Shown here: positions 20,020-30,084 of the stretch, piece by piece
Position numbering within the stretch: the stretch's first letter is position 1
Layout of the letters: every line of letters begins with the position of its first letter
Source of the DNA: Martelella mediterranea DSM 17316
Lineage (GTDB): Bacteria; Pseudomonadota; Alphaproteobacteria; Rhizobiales; Rhizobiaceae
DNA length: 64,000 bases
Assembly (NCBI RefSeq): GCF_002043005.1
Contig: NZ_CP020330.1
Location: 3,614,001-3,678,000 of the forward strand
Direction: 5' to 3'
Translations under genes and position numbers: made by a program
Notes under the pieces: generated by a model
Databases searched by the model: none
What the model was told of the DNA's origin: nothing
The model's input: the letters and a program-made list of their open reading frames with translations, nothing else

Positions 20020-23000
20020 ATGGCGAACCAAACTGGCGGCTCTTCGCTCGACGATCAGGCACTCCACGCACTGGAGGACGCGCTTGCATCCGATGTGGCG
20101 GGCGACGACACTTCCGGTGAAGCCGAAGCGGCGCAGAAGAAAGCCCCGCGGCTCAGGGCGCCGTCGCAGCGCAAGCAATCCGCCGCGGCAAGCAGTTCAG
20201 GCGCCAGTTCAGGCGCGCGCGCCACCGCCGCCCGGCCGAAATCGCCTGAATTCCGCCCCGCGAACGACCCCGGCATCGTCTCCACCCAGCGCGTGCTGCG
20301 CGCCTTCGAGCGCTCCTCGACCGTCAAGGCGCTGCGCAACTCCACCATCATGGCCGCCGGCTGGCTGGCGCTCGGCATCGGCGGCACCATGGTCGCCTTC
20401 GGTTCGGAAATCTTCCGCGCCCGTTCTTTCGCCGATATCCTTTCGATCGACGGCATCGGCCTTGCCGCGGCCCTGACGGTCGCGCCGATCTTTGTATTCT
20501 ACGCCTTCAACCTGATGCTCGCCCGCGCCCGCGACATGCAGGAGGCCGCCCGCTCGATGGCCGAGGTCGCGCTCAGGCTTTCCGACCCGGATGAGAACGC
20601 CGCCCAGCAGGTGCGCAATGTCAGCCAGGCGGTGCGGCGCGAAGTCTATGCCATGAACGAAGGCATCGAGCGCACCATCGCGCGCGCCTCGGAACTGGAA
20701 AACCTGGTCCATTCCGAAGTCAACGCGCTCGAGCGCAGCTATGCCGAAAACGAGATGCGGATCCGCAATCTGGTGCAGGAGCTGACGGCTGAGCGCGAAG
20801 CCGTGGTCAACCACGCCGCACGCATCCGCACCTCGCTTTTGGGCACCAACGACCAGATGAAATCCGACATCGCCCAGGTGATGGAGGAACTGACTCAGAC
20901 GGTCGGAACCGCCGGCGACGGCGTTGCCAAGATGCTCGAAACCCGCGCGGCAACACTCACGGAAAGCACAAGCCGCGCGGCCCAGTCGCTCGGCGACCTG
21001 CTGGAGGAACGCTCGACCACGCTGCGCGAATCCTTCGATCGCAGCTACGGCCAGTTGAGCGAACTCTTCGACGACCGCTTCAACGACCTTTCCAACCGAT
21101 TCAACGAGCGCGGCCGCAAGCTTATCGGCGATTTCCATACCAGCGCGACCGCGCTGAACGAGGATACCGAGCGCCTGACGGCAACCCTCAGCGAACGCGG
21201 CGCCAAGCTCGACGAAATCCTGTCGGAACGGACCGCCAAGCTGCGCGACGTTGCCGAAAGCAGCGAAACCGCGATGAACGCGGCGCTGGAGCGCGTGGTC
21301 GGCGGGTTGACCGACACCATCACCGAGACCGAGGCCCGCTTCACCCAGAAGCTCAACGAGGCCAACGAGGAAGCCGCAAGCCGGTTCGACGAACGCAGCC
21401 AGTATGTCGACCAGCGGCTGGAAGCCACGCTGACCCGGCTTGGCAGCAATATCGATAGTCGTTTGGACAATTTCACCGGCGCGCTCGAAGCCAGCGGCAG
21501 CGCTCTGGAGGATCGTCTCAATGGCGGCGTGGAACGCGTTTCGCGTTCGCTGGCCGAGGGAGAATCCACCATCGGCAGCATGCTGGAGAGCGCATCCGAG
21601 CGCCTTCAGGAGCGCATGAGCGACGAAACGCAGGCGCTTGCCGCCAGCCTGTCGGCCAATGTCGAGGCGCTCGACCAGACGCTCGAAAGCCGCAGCCGCG
21701 AGCTTGGCAGCAAGATCAGCGCCGAGCATGAGCGTCTCGGCCAGACCTTCGATGAAGCCGGCAACCGCCTGGAAGGCAATATCGCCCGCCTCAACCAGCA
21801 GCTTGCCGGCGGCGAGGCCAGCATCGCCGCCTCGCTCAGCGATGCCGCCGAACGCCTTGGCGACCGCATGAACGAGCAGGCGATCATGCTGACGACGACG
21901 CTTTCGATGAGCGAGGAAAGCCTTGCCCAGACGCTCGATTCCCATTCGGCCCGGGTCGAAGAAAGCATGCGCGCAGGCAGTGAACGCCTGAGCGGCACGC
22001 TTTCTGGCGTTTCCGAACGTCTCGACGCCCAGCTCGAACGCTTCAACACCCAGGTCGGCGACAGCGAGAGCGGCATTGCCGCGACGCTGGAAAACGCCTC
22101 GATCCGGCTCAAGGAGCAGCTGGACGAACATCAGATGGACCTTGCTGCCACGCTTTCGGCAAGCGAGGCAACCTTCGGTCTCACGCTCGAAAACCAGGCC
22201 GAAAAGCTCGGCGATACGATCCGCCTCAGCCAGGAACAGCTCGACGGCACGCTCAACACCGCCGCTGACAAGCTGGAAGAACGCCTCACCCGCTTCAATG
22301 CGCAGATCAGCGACAGCGAGAGCGGCATTGCCGCATCGCTCAACGCCGCCTCCGAGCGCCTGAGCGACACGCTGACCGACCGAACGATCATGCTGACCAC
22401 CGCGCTTTCGGCGAGCGAGGAGTCCTTCGCACAGACGCTCGACACCCATTCCGCGCGGCTTGAGGAGACGCTTGGCGCGGGCCAGGGCCGGCTCGGCCAG
22501 GCGCTGGAACAGGCGACCGGCGAGATCGGCAGCCAGTTCGAACGCTTCAGCGACCGGATCAGCGCGGGCGAGACCGGCATTTCCTCCGCCATCGCAGGCG
22601 CTTCCGAACGGATCGACCAGCAGTTCGACCGCCTCACCCAGGGGCTGGGCGATGGCGAAAGCAGTATCGCGAAAACGCTCACCGTGGCCGCCAGCCGGCT
22701 CGACGAGCGCTTCAACGAGCATGCCATCATGCTGGCGACCACGCTTTCGACCGGAGAGGAAACATTCGGACAGACGATCGAATCGAATACTGCGCGTCTC
22801 GCGGCGGCGCTTGAGTCTGGCCAGAGCCAACTCGCCGGCGCCTATGAGGGCGTGGCAAGCCGGCTGCAGGCGGCCATCACCAACGAGGCCAACGCGCTCG
22901 ACGGCCGCATCAACGCGATCGACAGCCGGATTTCGGAAACCTTCGCAGCCCGCGAAGCCGGCATCCGCGATGCCTATCGCGAGGGCCAGACCCAGCTCGA

Positions 23001-26000
23001 AGACGCTCTGCGCAGCAATGCGGGCGAGATCCAGCGCGCCTTCGATCAGGCAAGCGCGCAGGTCAACGAAACCCTCACCGACCAGACCACCAATATCTCG
23101 GCATCGATCGCCGCCTCCACCAGCCTCCTGGAAATGACGCTGGAAGGCCGACGCGAAGCCTTGCAGGACACCATCGACAAGGCCGGCGCCGCGCTCGAAG
23201 GTCGCCTGCGCGGCTCCGCCGGCGCGATCGCCGAAAAGGTCTCGACCGCCGCCGGGCTCATCACCCGCTCGGCCGAAACCATGACCGACAGGGTGGAGAC
23301 ATCCTTCGGCGCGCTCAACGAAACGCTCGCCCGCCATGGCGACGCCGTGGAGAAAGGCGCGTTCCGGATCGAGGGGCTTGCCGAAGAGACCGGCCGTCGT
23401 CTCGATGCCGCGCTGACCAACCACGTCAGCGCGATCGAACGCTCCTCCGACGAGGCGCGGACCCGCTTCGAAAACACCTTCGCCGAACAGCGCTCGGCCT
23501 TCGAGCGCACCGCCAATGACGCCAGCAGCCAGATCAACGCCTCCGCCGATGCGCTTCATGAGCGCATTTCCGGCGCGCTGGAAGCCAATGGCAAACGCCT
23601 GGAGCAGGCCGGCGAGACCGTTTCGGAACGGCTCCATGAGACGCTACTGACGCACGAGAACACCTTCTCGCTGATCGGCGCGCAGTTCGACGAGCGGCTG
23701 CACAGCATGCTGGACGAAAAGGCGCGCGGCATCGAGACCGCCTCCTCGTCCGCAGCCGACCGCCTCGGCGAAGCACTTGACGCCCGCCACAGCCGGATCA
23801 GCGAGACGCTGCTGACGCACGAAAACACCTTCTCGCTGATCGGCGCGCAGTTCGACGAGCGGCTGAACAGCATGCTGGACGAAAAGGCGCGCGGCATCGA
23901 GACCGCCTCCTCCGCCGCCGCCGACCGCCTCGGCGAAGCGCTTGACGCCCGCCACAGCCGGATCAGCGAGACGCTGGAACAGGGGCATGGCCAGATATCC
24001 GAAAGCCTTGAACACGCTCATGGCCGGCTCGCGGATACGCTCGGACAGGGCCATGGCCGGATATCCGAGACCCTTGAACAGGCTGAGGGCCGGCTGTCCG
24101 ATTCCCTCGAACAGAGCCACGGACGGATATCCGACACCCTCGGGCAGGGTCACGGCCAGATCGAAGAGCGCTTCGGCAGGCTGGAACAGGCGCTCGACCA
24201 CGGCATCGGCAACCTCAACAGCACCATGGACCGCCGCGCCGGCGAACTGGCAGGCCGGCTGCGCGACACGGTCGCCGAAGCCGCCGGCGACATGACCCGC
24301 AATGCCGAGGAGGCGCGTCAGAAGCTCGAAGCCAGCGGCAGCGCCTTCACCGAGCAGGTGACGAACTCCGTCGCTTCGGCCCGCGAGGGCATGGAGCTTT
24401 CGGCCAACGCGATTTTCGAGCGCGCCCGTGAACTGCAGCAGGCGCTTGCGGAGCAGAGCAACGCGGCAAGCGAAAACGCATCGGAAAACAGCGCCCGCAT
24501 CAGCGAGATTCTCTCGGCCACCAGCGCGCGGATCGACAACCAGATCGCAACGATCCAAAGCACGATGAGCGATGCCGAAAACCTGCTTGCCCAGCGTAGC
24601 GAGCGGATGAATGCCGGCATCACCGAAGCCGCCGGCGCGATCTCGCAGTCGATGGGCGAAACCGAGCGGACCATGACCGAACGGGCCGCCGAACTGCGCG
24701 ACAATCTCGGTTCGCAGATCGCATCGCTGCAGGAAATCCTCGGCGCCGCCGACCGGGCGCTCGCCGCCCGCGGCGAGGCCGTCGGCACCGCGCTCGACGA
24801 GCGTTCGCGCGACCTCAACTCGATGCTGGCCGGCCGCACAGCCGAGCTCAACGCCCTGATCGACGAAAAGGCGCAGCCCCTCATCGCCCGCTATGCCGAA
24901 ACCGGGCGGATCGCGGCGGAGGAAATCCGCCAGGCCGCCGACGAGACCAGCCGTCAGCTTCGCGATGACAGCAATGCGCTGGCCAGCAATGTCGAGGCGC
25001 TGGTGCGCCATCTCGGCCAGAGCCACCAGTTGCTCGCCGGTGTCGTCAACGAGGCTGCGCAGAGCCTGTCCTCTGTCGATGAACGCCTCAGCGCCACCGC
25101 CAACCGCATCAACGCAACGGCGGAACGCTCGGCAGCCTCGATGTCCGAGGCCGGCGCGATGCTCGGCAACAAGGTCGATGCGCTCGACGGCAGCGCGTCC
25201 AACTCGCTTGCCGCAGTGCGCGAACTGGTCGAGAAGATCGAAAGCCATGCCGGTATTCTGGACCGCGCCTCGAACCTGATCGGCTCCGCCCAGTCCAACC
25301 TCGCCAATACGCTCACCGAGCGTCAGGAGGCGCTTGGACTGCTGTCTAACGGGCTTGCCGAGCGTTCGCAGGAAATCGAGCGCGGCCTGAAGGCGGTCGC
25401 CGCCATGGTCGCCTCGACCATGGACCAGACCGGCCGCGAGGCCGAGACGATGTCGCAGCGCGTTGGCGAGACTATGCGCGGCTCGGTCGAGGACGCCGCC
25501 AAGCGCTTCTCCGGCGCGACGCGCGAGATCGAACAGGCAGCAGCCGCCATCCGCGCCGAGCTGGAGGATACCCGCGCGGCCGTCAAGCGCGGCATTCACG
25601 ACATGCCCGAGGAGGCCCGCGAAAGCGCGCAGGCCATGCGCAAGGCGGTCGAGGACCAGATCCGCGCGCTGCAGGATATCTCCACGCTGGTCTCCACCTC
25701 GCGCAGCCAGCTTTCGCAGCCGGCCGCGCGCCAGCAGGCAGCATCCGCGCCTGCCGCCGCGCCGCGCAGCAGCGACAGCCTGCCGCCGTTTTCGGCATCG
25801 TCCGCCGCCAGCACCTCCAGCGAACGCAGCCTTGGCAGCTTGGAAACCAAGGCCACGGCCGCACCGGCGCAGCCCGCTCGCCAGGCGGTGACCCGCTCGG
25901 CGGCCTCCAGCGCCCCCGGCGGCGAAGGCTGGATCAGCGATCTGCTGCGCGCCGCCGCCCGCGAGGAGGCCGGCCAGAGCCGCAAGCCCGCAGAACGCCG

Positions 26001-26346
26001 GCCGGCCGCCGAAACGCTGAATGCGCTCTCGGTCGATATCGCCAGCGCGATCGACCACGACACCGCCGCCGATCTCTGGCACCGGTACCAGCAGGGCGAA
26101 CGCGAAATCTTCTCGCGCCGCCTCTACACGCTGAAGGGCCAGCGCACCTTTGACGAGATCAAGACGCGTTATGAAGGCGACCGCGAATTCCGCACCTCCG
26201 TCGACCGGTATATCGCCGATTTCGAAAAGCTTCTGTCGGACGTGATGCACAACAATCGCGACCGCGGCGTAGTCCAGTCCTACCTGACCTCGGACACCGG
26301 CAAGGTCTACACCATGCTCGCCCACGCGGCCGGAAGGCTGCGATAG
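20020..26346 (+). CDS. giant coiled-coil membrane protein, probable growth-pole ring protein
   Basis: 2,108 residues from the ATG at 20020 (GAGG upstream). A disordered Ala/Ser/Arg-rich N-terminus (1-105) is followed by two membrane helices (about 108-128 and 145-166). Some 1,600 residues of apolipoprotein-like amphipathic repeats then follow (units such as SERLxxxLxxxxxxLxxTL). A low-complexity Ala/Pro region comes next, and last a conserved globular end (about 2000-2108, DLWHRYQQGEREIFSRRLY). Size, topology and apolipoprotein-like repeats match GPR of Agrobacterium, which forms a ring at the growing pole; the name is assigned from these features, not a search. The gene is probably single, closed by a strong terminator. 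Confidence 0.85.
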   Translation: MANQTGGSSLDDQALHALEDALASDVAGDDTSGEAEAAQKKAPRLRAPSQRKQSAAASSSGASSGARATAARPKSPEFRPANDPGIVSTQRVLRAFERSSTVKALRNSTIMAAGWLALGIGGTMVAFGSEIFRARSFADILSIDGIGLAAALTVAPIFVFYAFNLMLARARDMQEAARSMAEVALRLSDPDENAAQQVRNVSQAVRREVYAMNEGIERTIARASELENLVHSEVNALERSYAENEMRIRNLVQELTAEREAVVNHAARIRTSLLGTNDQMKSDIAQVMEELTQTVGTAGDGVAKMLETRAATLTESTSRAAQSLGDLLEERSTTLRESFDRSYGQLSELFDDRFNDLSNRFNERGRKLIGDFHTSATALNEDTERLTATLSERGAKLDEILSERTAKLRDVAESSETAMNAALERVVGGLTDTITETEARFTQKLNEANEEAASRFDERSQYVDQRLEATLTRLGSNIDSRLDNFTGALEASGSALEDRLNGGVERVSRSLAEGESTIGSMLESASERLQERMSDETQALAASLSANVEALDQTLESRSRELGSKISAEHERLGQTFDEAGNRLEGNIARLNQQLAGGEASIAASLSDAAERLGDRMNEQAIMLTTTLSMSEESLAQTLDSHSARVEESMRAGSERLSGTLSGVSERLDAQLERFNTQVGDSESGIAATLENASIRLKEQLDEHQMDLAATLSASEATFGLTLENQAEKLGDTIRLSQEQLDGTLNTAADKLEERLTRFNAQISDSESGIAASLNAASERLSDTLTDRTIMLTTALSASEESFAQTLDTHSARLEETLGAGQGRLGQALEQATGEIGSQFERFSDRISAGETGISSAIAGASERIDQQFDRLTQGLGDGESSIAKTLTVAASRLDERFNEHAIMLATTLSTGEETFGQTIESNTARLAAALESGQSQLAGAYEGVASRLQAAITNEANALDGRINAIDSRISETFAAREAGIRDAYREGQTQLEDALRSNAGEIQRAFDQASAQVNETLTDQTTNISASIAASTSLLEMTLEGRREALQDTIDKAGAALEGRLRGSAGAIAEKVSTAAGLITRSAETMTDRVETSFGALNETLARHGDAVEKGAFRIEGLAEETGRRLDAALTNHVSAIERSSDEARTRFENTFAEQRSAFERTANDASSQINASADALHERISGALEANGKRLEQAGETVSERLHETLLTHENTFSLIGAQFDERLHSMLDEKARGIETASSSAADRLGEALDARHSRISETLLTHENTFSLIGAQFDERLNSMLDEKARGIETASSAAADRLGEALDARHSRISETLEQGHGQISESLEHAHGRLADTLGQGHGRISETLEQAEGRLSDSLEQSHGRISDTLGQGHGQIEERFGRLEQALDHGIGNLNSTMDRRAGELAGRLRDTVAEAAGDMTRNAEEARQKLEASGSAFTEQVTNSVASAREGMELSANAIFERARELQQALAEQSNAASENASENSARISEILSATSARIDNQIATIQSTMSDAENLLAQRSERMNAGITEAAGAISQSMGETERTMTERAAELRDNLGSQIASLQEILGAADRALAARGEAVGTALDERSRDLNSMLAGRTAELNALIDEKAQPLIARYAETGRIAAEEIRQAADETSRQLRDDSNALASNVEALVRHLGQSHQLLAGVVNEAAQSLSSVDERLSATANRINATAERSAASMSEAGAMLGNKVDALDGSASNSLAAVRELVEKIESHAGILDRASNLIGSAQSNLANTLTERQEALGLLSNGLAERSQEIERGLKAVAAMVASTMDQTGREAETMSQRVGETMRGSVEDAAKRFSGATREIEQAAAAIRAELEDTRAAVKRGIHDMPEEARESAQAMRKAVEDQIRALQDISTLVSTSRSQLSQPAARQQAASAPAAAPRSSDSLPPFSASSAASTSSERSLGSLETKATAAPAQPARQAVTRSAASSAPGGEGWISDLLRAAAREEAGQSRKPAERRPAAETLNALSVDIASAIDHDTAADLWHRYQQGEREIFSRRLYTLKGQRTFDEIKTRYEGDREFRTSVDRYIADFEKLLSDVMHNNRDRGVVQSYLTSDTGKVYTMLAHAAGRLR
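23641..23970 (+). repeat. tandem 165-bp duplication inside the GPR-like gene
   Basis: Two near-identical 55-codon units, 23641-23805 and 23806-23970, both starting LLTHENTFSLIGAQFDERL after a Thr codon. They differ at only a few positions (HSM/NSM, SSSAADR/SSAAADR). Near identity at the DNA level points to recent, in-frame duplication or ongoing length change. Confidence 0.95.
23986..24183 (+). repeat. 33-bp / 11-residue repeats inside the GPR-like gene
   Basis: Six consecutive 11-residue units (HGQISESLEHA, HGRLADTLGQG, HGRISETLEQA, EGRLSDSLEQS, HGRISDTLGQG, HGQIEERFGRL). An exact 11-residue period is the hendecad pattern of right-handed coiled coils and of apolipoprotein helices. Confidence 0.93.
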
Positions 26347-26363
26347 GTCGAATACACGACACG

Positions 26364-26391
26364 AAAAAGGCGGCCCCGGAGCCGCCTTTTT
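26364..26391 (+). terminator. terminator of the GPR-like gene
   Basis: AAAAAGGCGGC (26364-26374) pairs with GCCGCCTTTTT (26381-26391), 18 bases after the stop. Confidence 0.92.
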
Positions 26392-26393
26392 GC

Positions 26394-26570
26394 TGTTGAT
26401 GAAGCCGCGGTTTCGGAGTTTGAGAGGCTCGCTGCTCCCCCATAGGGGTCATGCTCGGGCTTGCCCCGAGCATCCATACTGCGCAAGCCGTTGACCAGAA
26501 TGGTATTTTGATACTGTGCGATCCCGCCTGGATCCTCGGGTCAAGCCCGAGGATGACACAGGAGAGGCAA
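26394..26570. repeat. two-armed palindromic intergenic repeat, copy 3 (diverged)
   Basis: The left arm reads GCTCGGGCTTGCCCCGAGC, the spacer has diverged, and the right arm GATCCTCGGGTCAAGCCCGAGGAT is identical to copy 2. The unoccupied IS110 target (GCCCGAGGATGAC) is at 26545-26557. Confidence 0.85.
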
Positions 26571-26593
26571 GCGGATTTATCAAAAAAGCAGAA

Positions 26594-26617
26594 GGCGGCC
26601 CGGGAGCCGCCTTTTTT
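26594..26617. terminator. terminator-like hairpin between repeat copy 3 and the lipoprotein gene
   Basis: GGCGGC (26594-26599) pairs with GCCGCC (26606-26611), followed by six T on the plus strand; an A run on the other side allows weak function for the minus-strand lipoprotein gene. Confidence 0.75.
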
Positions 26618-26647
26618 ATTGTACCGCTGAAGAAGGATGCAAACCGC

Positions 26648-27184
26648 TCAGCGGGCGATGCCGACCCTGACGGCGGTGTTCGGGCCGGCCGTCAAGGGCA
26701 CCGGGAGGTTGTCGGCGCGGAACAGGAACTGAGTCGACATGCCTTCGGCGGGCAGCGTGACTTCCTGCTGGATCACCTGATCGTAAAGCGCGACATCGCC
26801 ATCGACCACTTCGACGCGGACCGGGACCTGATAGGTACCGGACTTTGCCTTCGGGCCGCCGACGAGGCGCCCGGCGATCGAGATCGTCTCAAGCAGCTGG
26901 TCGCCGCTGGGCGCCGCCGCGCAGGTGCGGCTGAATTCGCCGAGCGAGACCTGGTAGGCGAGATTTTCCGGCGCTTCGGAATTGGCCGGCGAGTAGACAC
27001 GTTTGAAAGCAACCTCGTCATCGAGTATCACCTTCGGGCAGAGCTTCGTCAAAGCGGTCAGGTTGATGCCCGGGGTCACCGGGCGGGCGGGCGCGGGCTC
27101 CGGCTCGGGCTTTGCCGTCGAGCAGGCCGCCAGTCCCGAAATTGCAAGAACAGCTGCCACGCGGCGGGTAGTGCGAAATGACAC
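26648..27184 (-). CDS. putative lipoprotein of unknown function
   Basis: 178 residues with a lipoprotein signal peptide: basic start SFRTTRR, hydrophobic core, lipobox LAAC with C21. A Pro/Glu linker follows, then a beta-rich domain with two cysteines (KLCPKVIL and RTCAAA) probably disulfide-bonded. The pattern fits conserved rhizobial envelope lipoproteins with no known role. It is divergent from thrC and stands alone. Confidence 0.8.
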   Translation of the reverse strand: MSFRTTRRVAAVLAISGLAACSTAKPEPEPAPARPVTPGINLTALTKLCPKVILDDEVAFKRVYSPANSEAPENLAYQVSLGEFSRTCAAAPSGDQLLETISIAGRLVGGPKAKSGTYQVPVRVEVVDGDVALYDQVIQQEVTLPAEGMSTQFLFRADNLPVPLTAGPNTAVRVGIAR

Positions 27185-27362
27185 GGCGAAACTTCCTTTC
27201 CTCTCTCAAGGGCTTTTCAAGCCCTCCGGCTTTGCTTTATATCAGCGCCAACACAGATTGTCTGGCCGGCCGCCCCTCGTCTCCATTAGAACGGTCTTAA
27301 CAGGTAAAGCCTGCCACAAGCTAGACAATTTCCATATTCTGGCAAGCACAAAGGGGCTTTGC

Positions 27363-28757
27363 GTGGACTATATTTCTACCCGTGGCGAGGCGCCCGTCCT
27401 CGGTTTTTCGGATGCGGTTCTGGCCGGCCTCGCGCAGGATGGCGGGCTCTATCTGCCGCGCGAATGGCCCTTCCTGCCGGCCGACAGTATCCGCGCGCTG
27501 CGCGGCATGACCTATCAGGAGATCGCTTTCACGATCATCAAGCCGTTCATCGATGGCGAAATCGCCGATGACGAGCTGAAGGCGATGATCGACGACGCCT
27601 ACGCCACCTTCCGCCACGAGGCGGTCGTGCCGGTGGTGCAGAGCGGCGCGAACCGGTTCACGCTGGAGCTTTTCCACGGCTCCACCCTCGCCTTCAAGGA
27701 CGTCGCCATGCAGTTGCTCGCGCGGCTGATGGATCATGTGCTGGCAAAACGCGGCCAGCGCGCGACCATCATCGGCGCGACCTCGGGCGATACCGGCGGG
27801 GCGGCCATCGACGCGTTTTCGGCAAGCACGCGCACCGACATCTTCATCCTGTTTCCCCATGGCAAGGTCTCGCCGGTGCAGCAGCGGCAGATGACCACGC
27901 TCGGCGCGGACAATGTCCATGCGATCGCCGTCGAGGGACATTTCGACGACTGCCAGAACCTCGTCAAGGCGATGTTCGCCGATGGCGGCTTCCGCGACGA
28001 GGTGAAGCTTTCCGGCGTCAACTCGATCAACTGGGCGCGGATCATGGCGCAGGTGGTCTATTACTTCACCGCCGGCATCGCGCTCGGCGCGCCCGACCGC
28101 GAAATCGACTTCACCGTGCCGACCGGCAATTTCGGCGATATCTTCGCCGGCTATGTCGCGATGAAGATGGGGTTGCCCGTCGGCCGGCTGGTGATCGCCA
28201 CCAATGAAAACGACATTCTCGCCCGCGCGCTGGAGACCGGCCGCTATGAAATGCGCGGCGTCGAGGCCACCACCTCACCGTCGATGGATATCCAGATCTC
28301 GTCCAATTTCGAACGTCTGCTGTTCGAGGCGAGCGACCGCGACAGCGCCTATGTGCGCCGCGCCATGGCCGGGCTGAAGCAATCCGGCGCGTTCGATATC
28401 GAGGAGAAGACGCTCGCCGAAATCCGCGCCTTGTTTGCCGCCGGACGCACCGATCAGGCGGGTGCCGCCGCCGAGATCGCCCGCTCGCTGAAAGACACCG
28501 GCGTGCTGATCGACCCCCACACCGCCGTCGCCGTCGCCGTCGCGAGGAAGCACGAACGCACGGAAAACCCGATGGTGGTGCTGTCGACCGCGCATCCCGC
28601 CAAATTCCCGGACGCAGTAAAATCCGCGAGCGGTATTGACCCGGCGCTTCCCGCATGGCTTGCTGGTCTGATGGACAAGGAGGAGCGTTTCAGTGTCCTT
28701 TCTCCCGACCTGGATGCCATCGAGGCCTTTATTCGTTCAGGCATCCAAAAAGGTTGA
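27363..28757 (+). CDS. thrC: threonine synthase
   Basis: PLP-dependent conversion of O-phosphohomoserine to threonine. The GTG at 27363 follows AAGGGG (27351-27356) and yields 464 residues, the proteobacterial length; an in-frame extension to 27003 overlaps the divergent lipoprotein gene and is not used. The N-terminus YISTRGEAP is the family signature. HGSTLAFKDVAMQ contains the PLP lysine K112, and GATSGDTGGAA is the phosphate loop. Its partner thrB is about 11 kb away at 39196. Confidence 0.97.
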   Translation: MDYISTRGEAPVLGFSDAVLAGLAQDGGLYLPREWPFLPADSIRALRGMTYQEIAFTIIKPFIDGEIADDELKAMIDDAYATFRHEAVVPVVQSGANRFTLELFHGSTLAFKDVAMQLLARLMDHVLAKRGQRATIIGATSGDTGGAAIDAFSASTRTDIFILFPHGKVSPVQQRQMTTLGADNVHAIAVEGHFDDCQNLVKAMFADGGFRDEVKLSGVNSINWARIMAQVVYYFTAGIALGAPDREIDFTVPTGNFGDIFAGYVAMKMGLPVGRLVIATNENDILARALETGRYEMRGVEATTSPSMDIQISSNFERLLFEASDRDSAYVRRAMAGLKQSGAFDIEEKTLAEIRALFAAGRTDQAGAAAEIARSLKDTGVLIDPHTAVAVAVARKHERTENPMVVLSTAHPAKFPDAVKSASGIDPALPAWLAGLMDKEERFSVLSPDLDAIEAFIRSGIQKG

Positions 28758-28785
28758 GCACTGACCAAAACGAAAGCAGGACCGC

Positions 28786-30084
28786 ATGACCGTAGAGTAC
28801 ACCCGGCTTTCCTCCGGGTTGACCGTCGTTACCCAGAACATGCCGCATATCGAAAGCGTTGCGATCGGAACCTGGATCAAATCGGGCTCGCGCAATGAAC
28901 TGCAAAACGAGCATGGCATCGCCCACCTTCTGGAACACATGGCCTTCAAGGGCACGAAGCGCCGCACCGCCCGCCAGATCGCGGAGGAGATCGAGAATGT
29001 CGGCGGCGAGGTTAATGCCGCGACATCCACCGAAACGACGTCCTATTATGCCCGGGTCCTGAAGGATCACGTACCGCTGGCCGTCGATATCCTGGCCGAT
29101 ATCCTCACCGGCTCCGCCTTCGACGAGGAGGAACTGGCGCGCGAGAAGAACGTGATCATGCAGGAGATCGGCGCCGCCAACGACATTCCCGATGACGTGG
29201 TGTTCGACAATTTCGCTGGCGCTGCCTTTCGCGACCAGACCATCGGCCGGCCGATCCTCGGCACGCCGGAGACCGTGATGGCGTTCACGCCGGACGATAT
29301 CCGCCGCTATCTCGCCCGCAACTACACCACCGACAGGATCTTCATCGTCGCCACCGGCGCGGTCGACCATCAGACCTTCGCCCGCATGGTGGAGGAGCGC
29401 TTTGCGTCCCTTCCGCGCAAACCGGAAACCCCGCCGCAGATGGAAGCCGCGATCTATACCGGCGGCGAGGTGCGCGAGAGCCGCTCGCTTTCCGATGCGC
29501 AGATCATTCTCGGCTTCGAAGGCCCGGCCTATCACGCGCAGGATTTCTACTGTTCGCAGATCCTCGCCAATATTCTCGGCGGCGGCATGTCGTCGCGCCT
29601 GTTCCAGGAAGTGCGCGAGATCAGAGGGCTGTGCTACTCAGTTTATGCTTTCCACTGGGGATTTTCGGATTCCGGGGTATTCGCCGTCCACGCGGCAACC
29701 GGCGGCGAGCAACTGCCCGAACTGATGCCCGTGATCGTGAACGAGTTGCAGCGCGCGGCCGATCATTTCGACGAAAGCGAGATCGAGCGCGCGCGCCAGC
29801 AGATCCGGGCCCAGCTTCTGATGGGCCAGGAAAGTGCTGCCGCCCGCGCCGGACAGATCGCCCGCCAGGTGATGCTCTGGGGCCGGCCGATCCCCAACGA
29901 GGAAATGATGCTGCGCATCGAAAACATCACGCCGCGCCGCCTGACCGACCTCGCCGGCCGCTCCTTCTACGATGCGCCGCCGACGCTTTCGGCGATCGGC
30001 CCGCTGGACCAGCTTACCGGGATTGAGGACATTGCCGGCAGCCTCAGCTTCAACCACAAGCAGGCGGTGAATGCAGCCGGGTAG
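28786..30084 (+). CDS. M16 zinc peptidase (processing-peptidase-like)
   Basis: 432 residues, the usual size of rhizobial mitochondrial-processing-peptidase homologues. The inverted zinc motif HLLEH is at residues 47-51 (ligands H47 and H51, catalytic E50), with the distal glutamate in the helix EELAREKNVIMQEI. The C-terminal half has the non-catalytic M16 repeat. There is no signal peptide, so it is probably cytoplasmic or peripheral. It lies 28 bases after thrC and may be cotranscribed. Confidence 0.93.
   Translation: MTVEYTRLSSGLTVVTQNMPHIESVAIGTWIKSGSRNELQNEHGIAHLLEHMAFKGTKRRTARQIAEEIENVGGEVNAATSTETTSYYARVLKDHVPLAVDILADILTGSAFDEEELAREKNVIMQEIGAANDIPDDVVFDNFAGAAFRDQTIGRPILGTPETVMAFTPDDIRRYLARNYTTDRIFIVATGAVDHQTFARMVEERFASLPRKPETPPQMEAAIYTGGEVRESRSLSDAQIILGFEGPAYHAQDFYCSQILANILGGGMSSRLFQEVREIRGLCYSVYAFHWGFSDSGVFAVHAATGGEQLPELMPVIVNELQRAADHFDESEIERARQQIRAQLLMGQESAAARAGQIARQVMLWGRPIPNEEMMLRIENITPRRLTDLAGRSFYDAPPTLSAIGPLDQLTGIEDIAGSLSFNHKQAVNAAG

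Noticed and set aside
23986..24183. 33-bp periodic repeats that might suggest a CRISPR array
   Set aside because: Units are contiguous with no spacers and stay in the reading frame as 11-residue coiled-coil repeats.
20209..26325. Very long minus-strand frames (1,142 and 893 codons) opposite the GPR-like gene
   Set aside because: They arise from the third-position GC bias and the repeats of the real gene; the text has no family signature.
27003..27362. N-terminal extension of thrC
   Set aside because: It overlaps the divergent lipoprotein gene; a GTG with a good ribosome site and the conserved family start lies at 27363.
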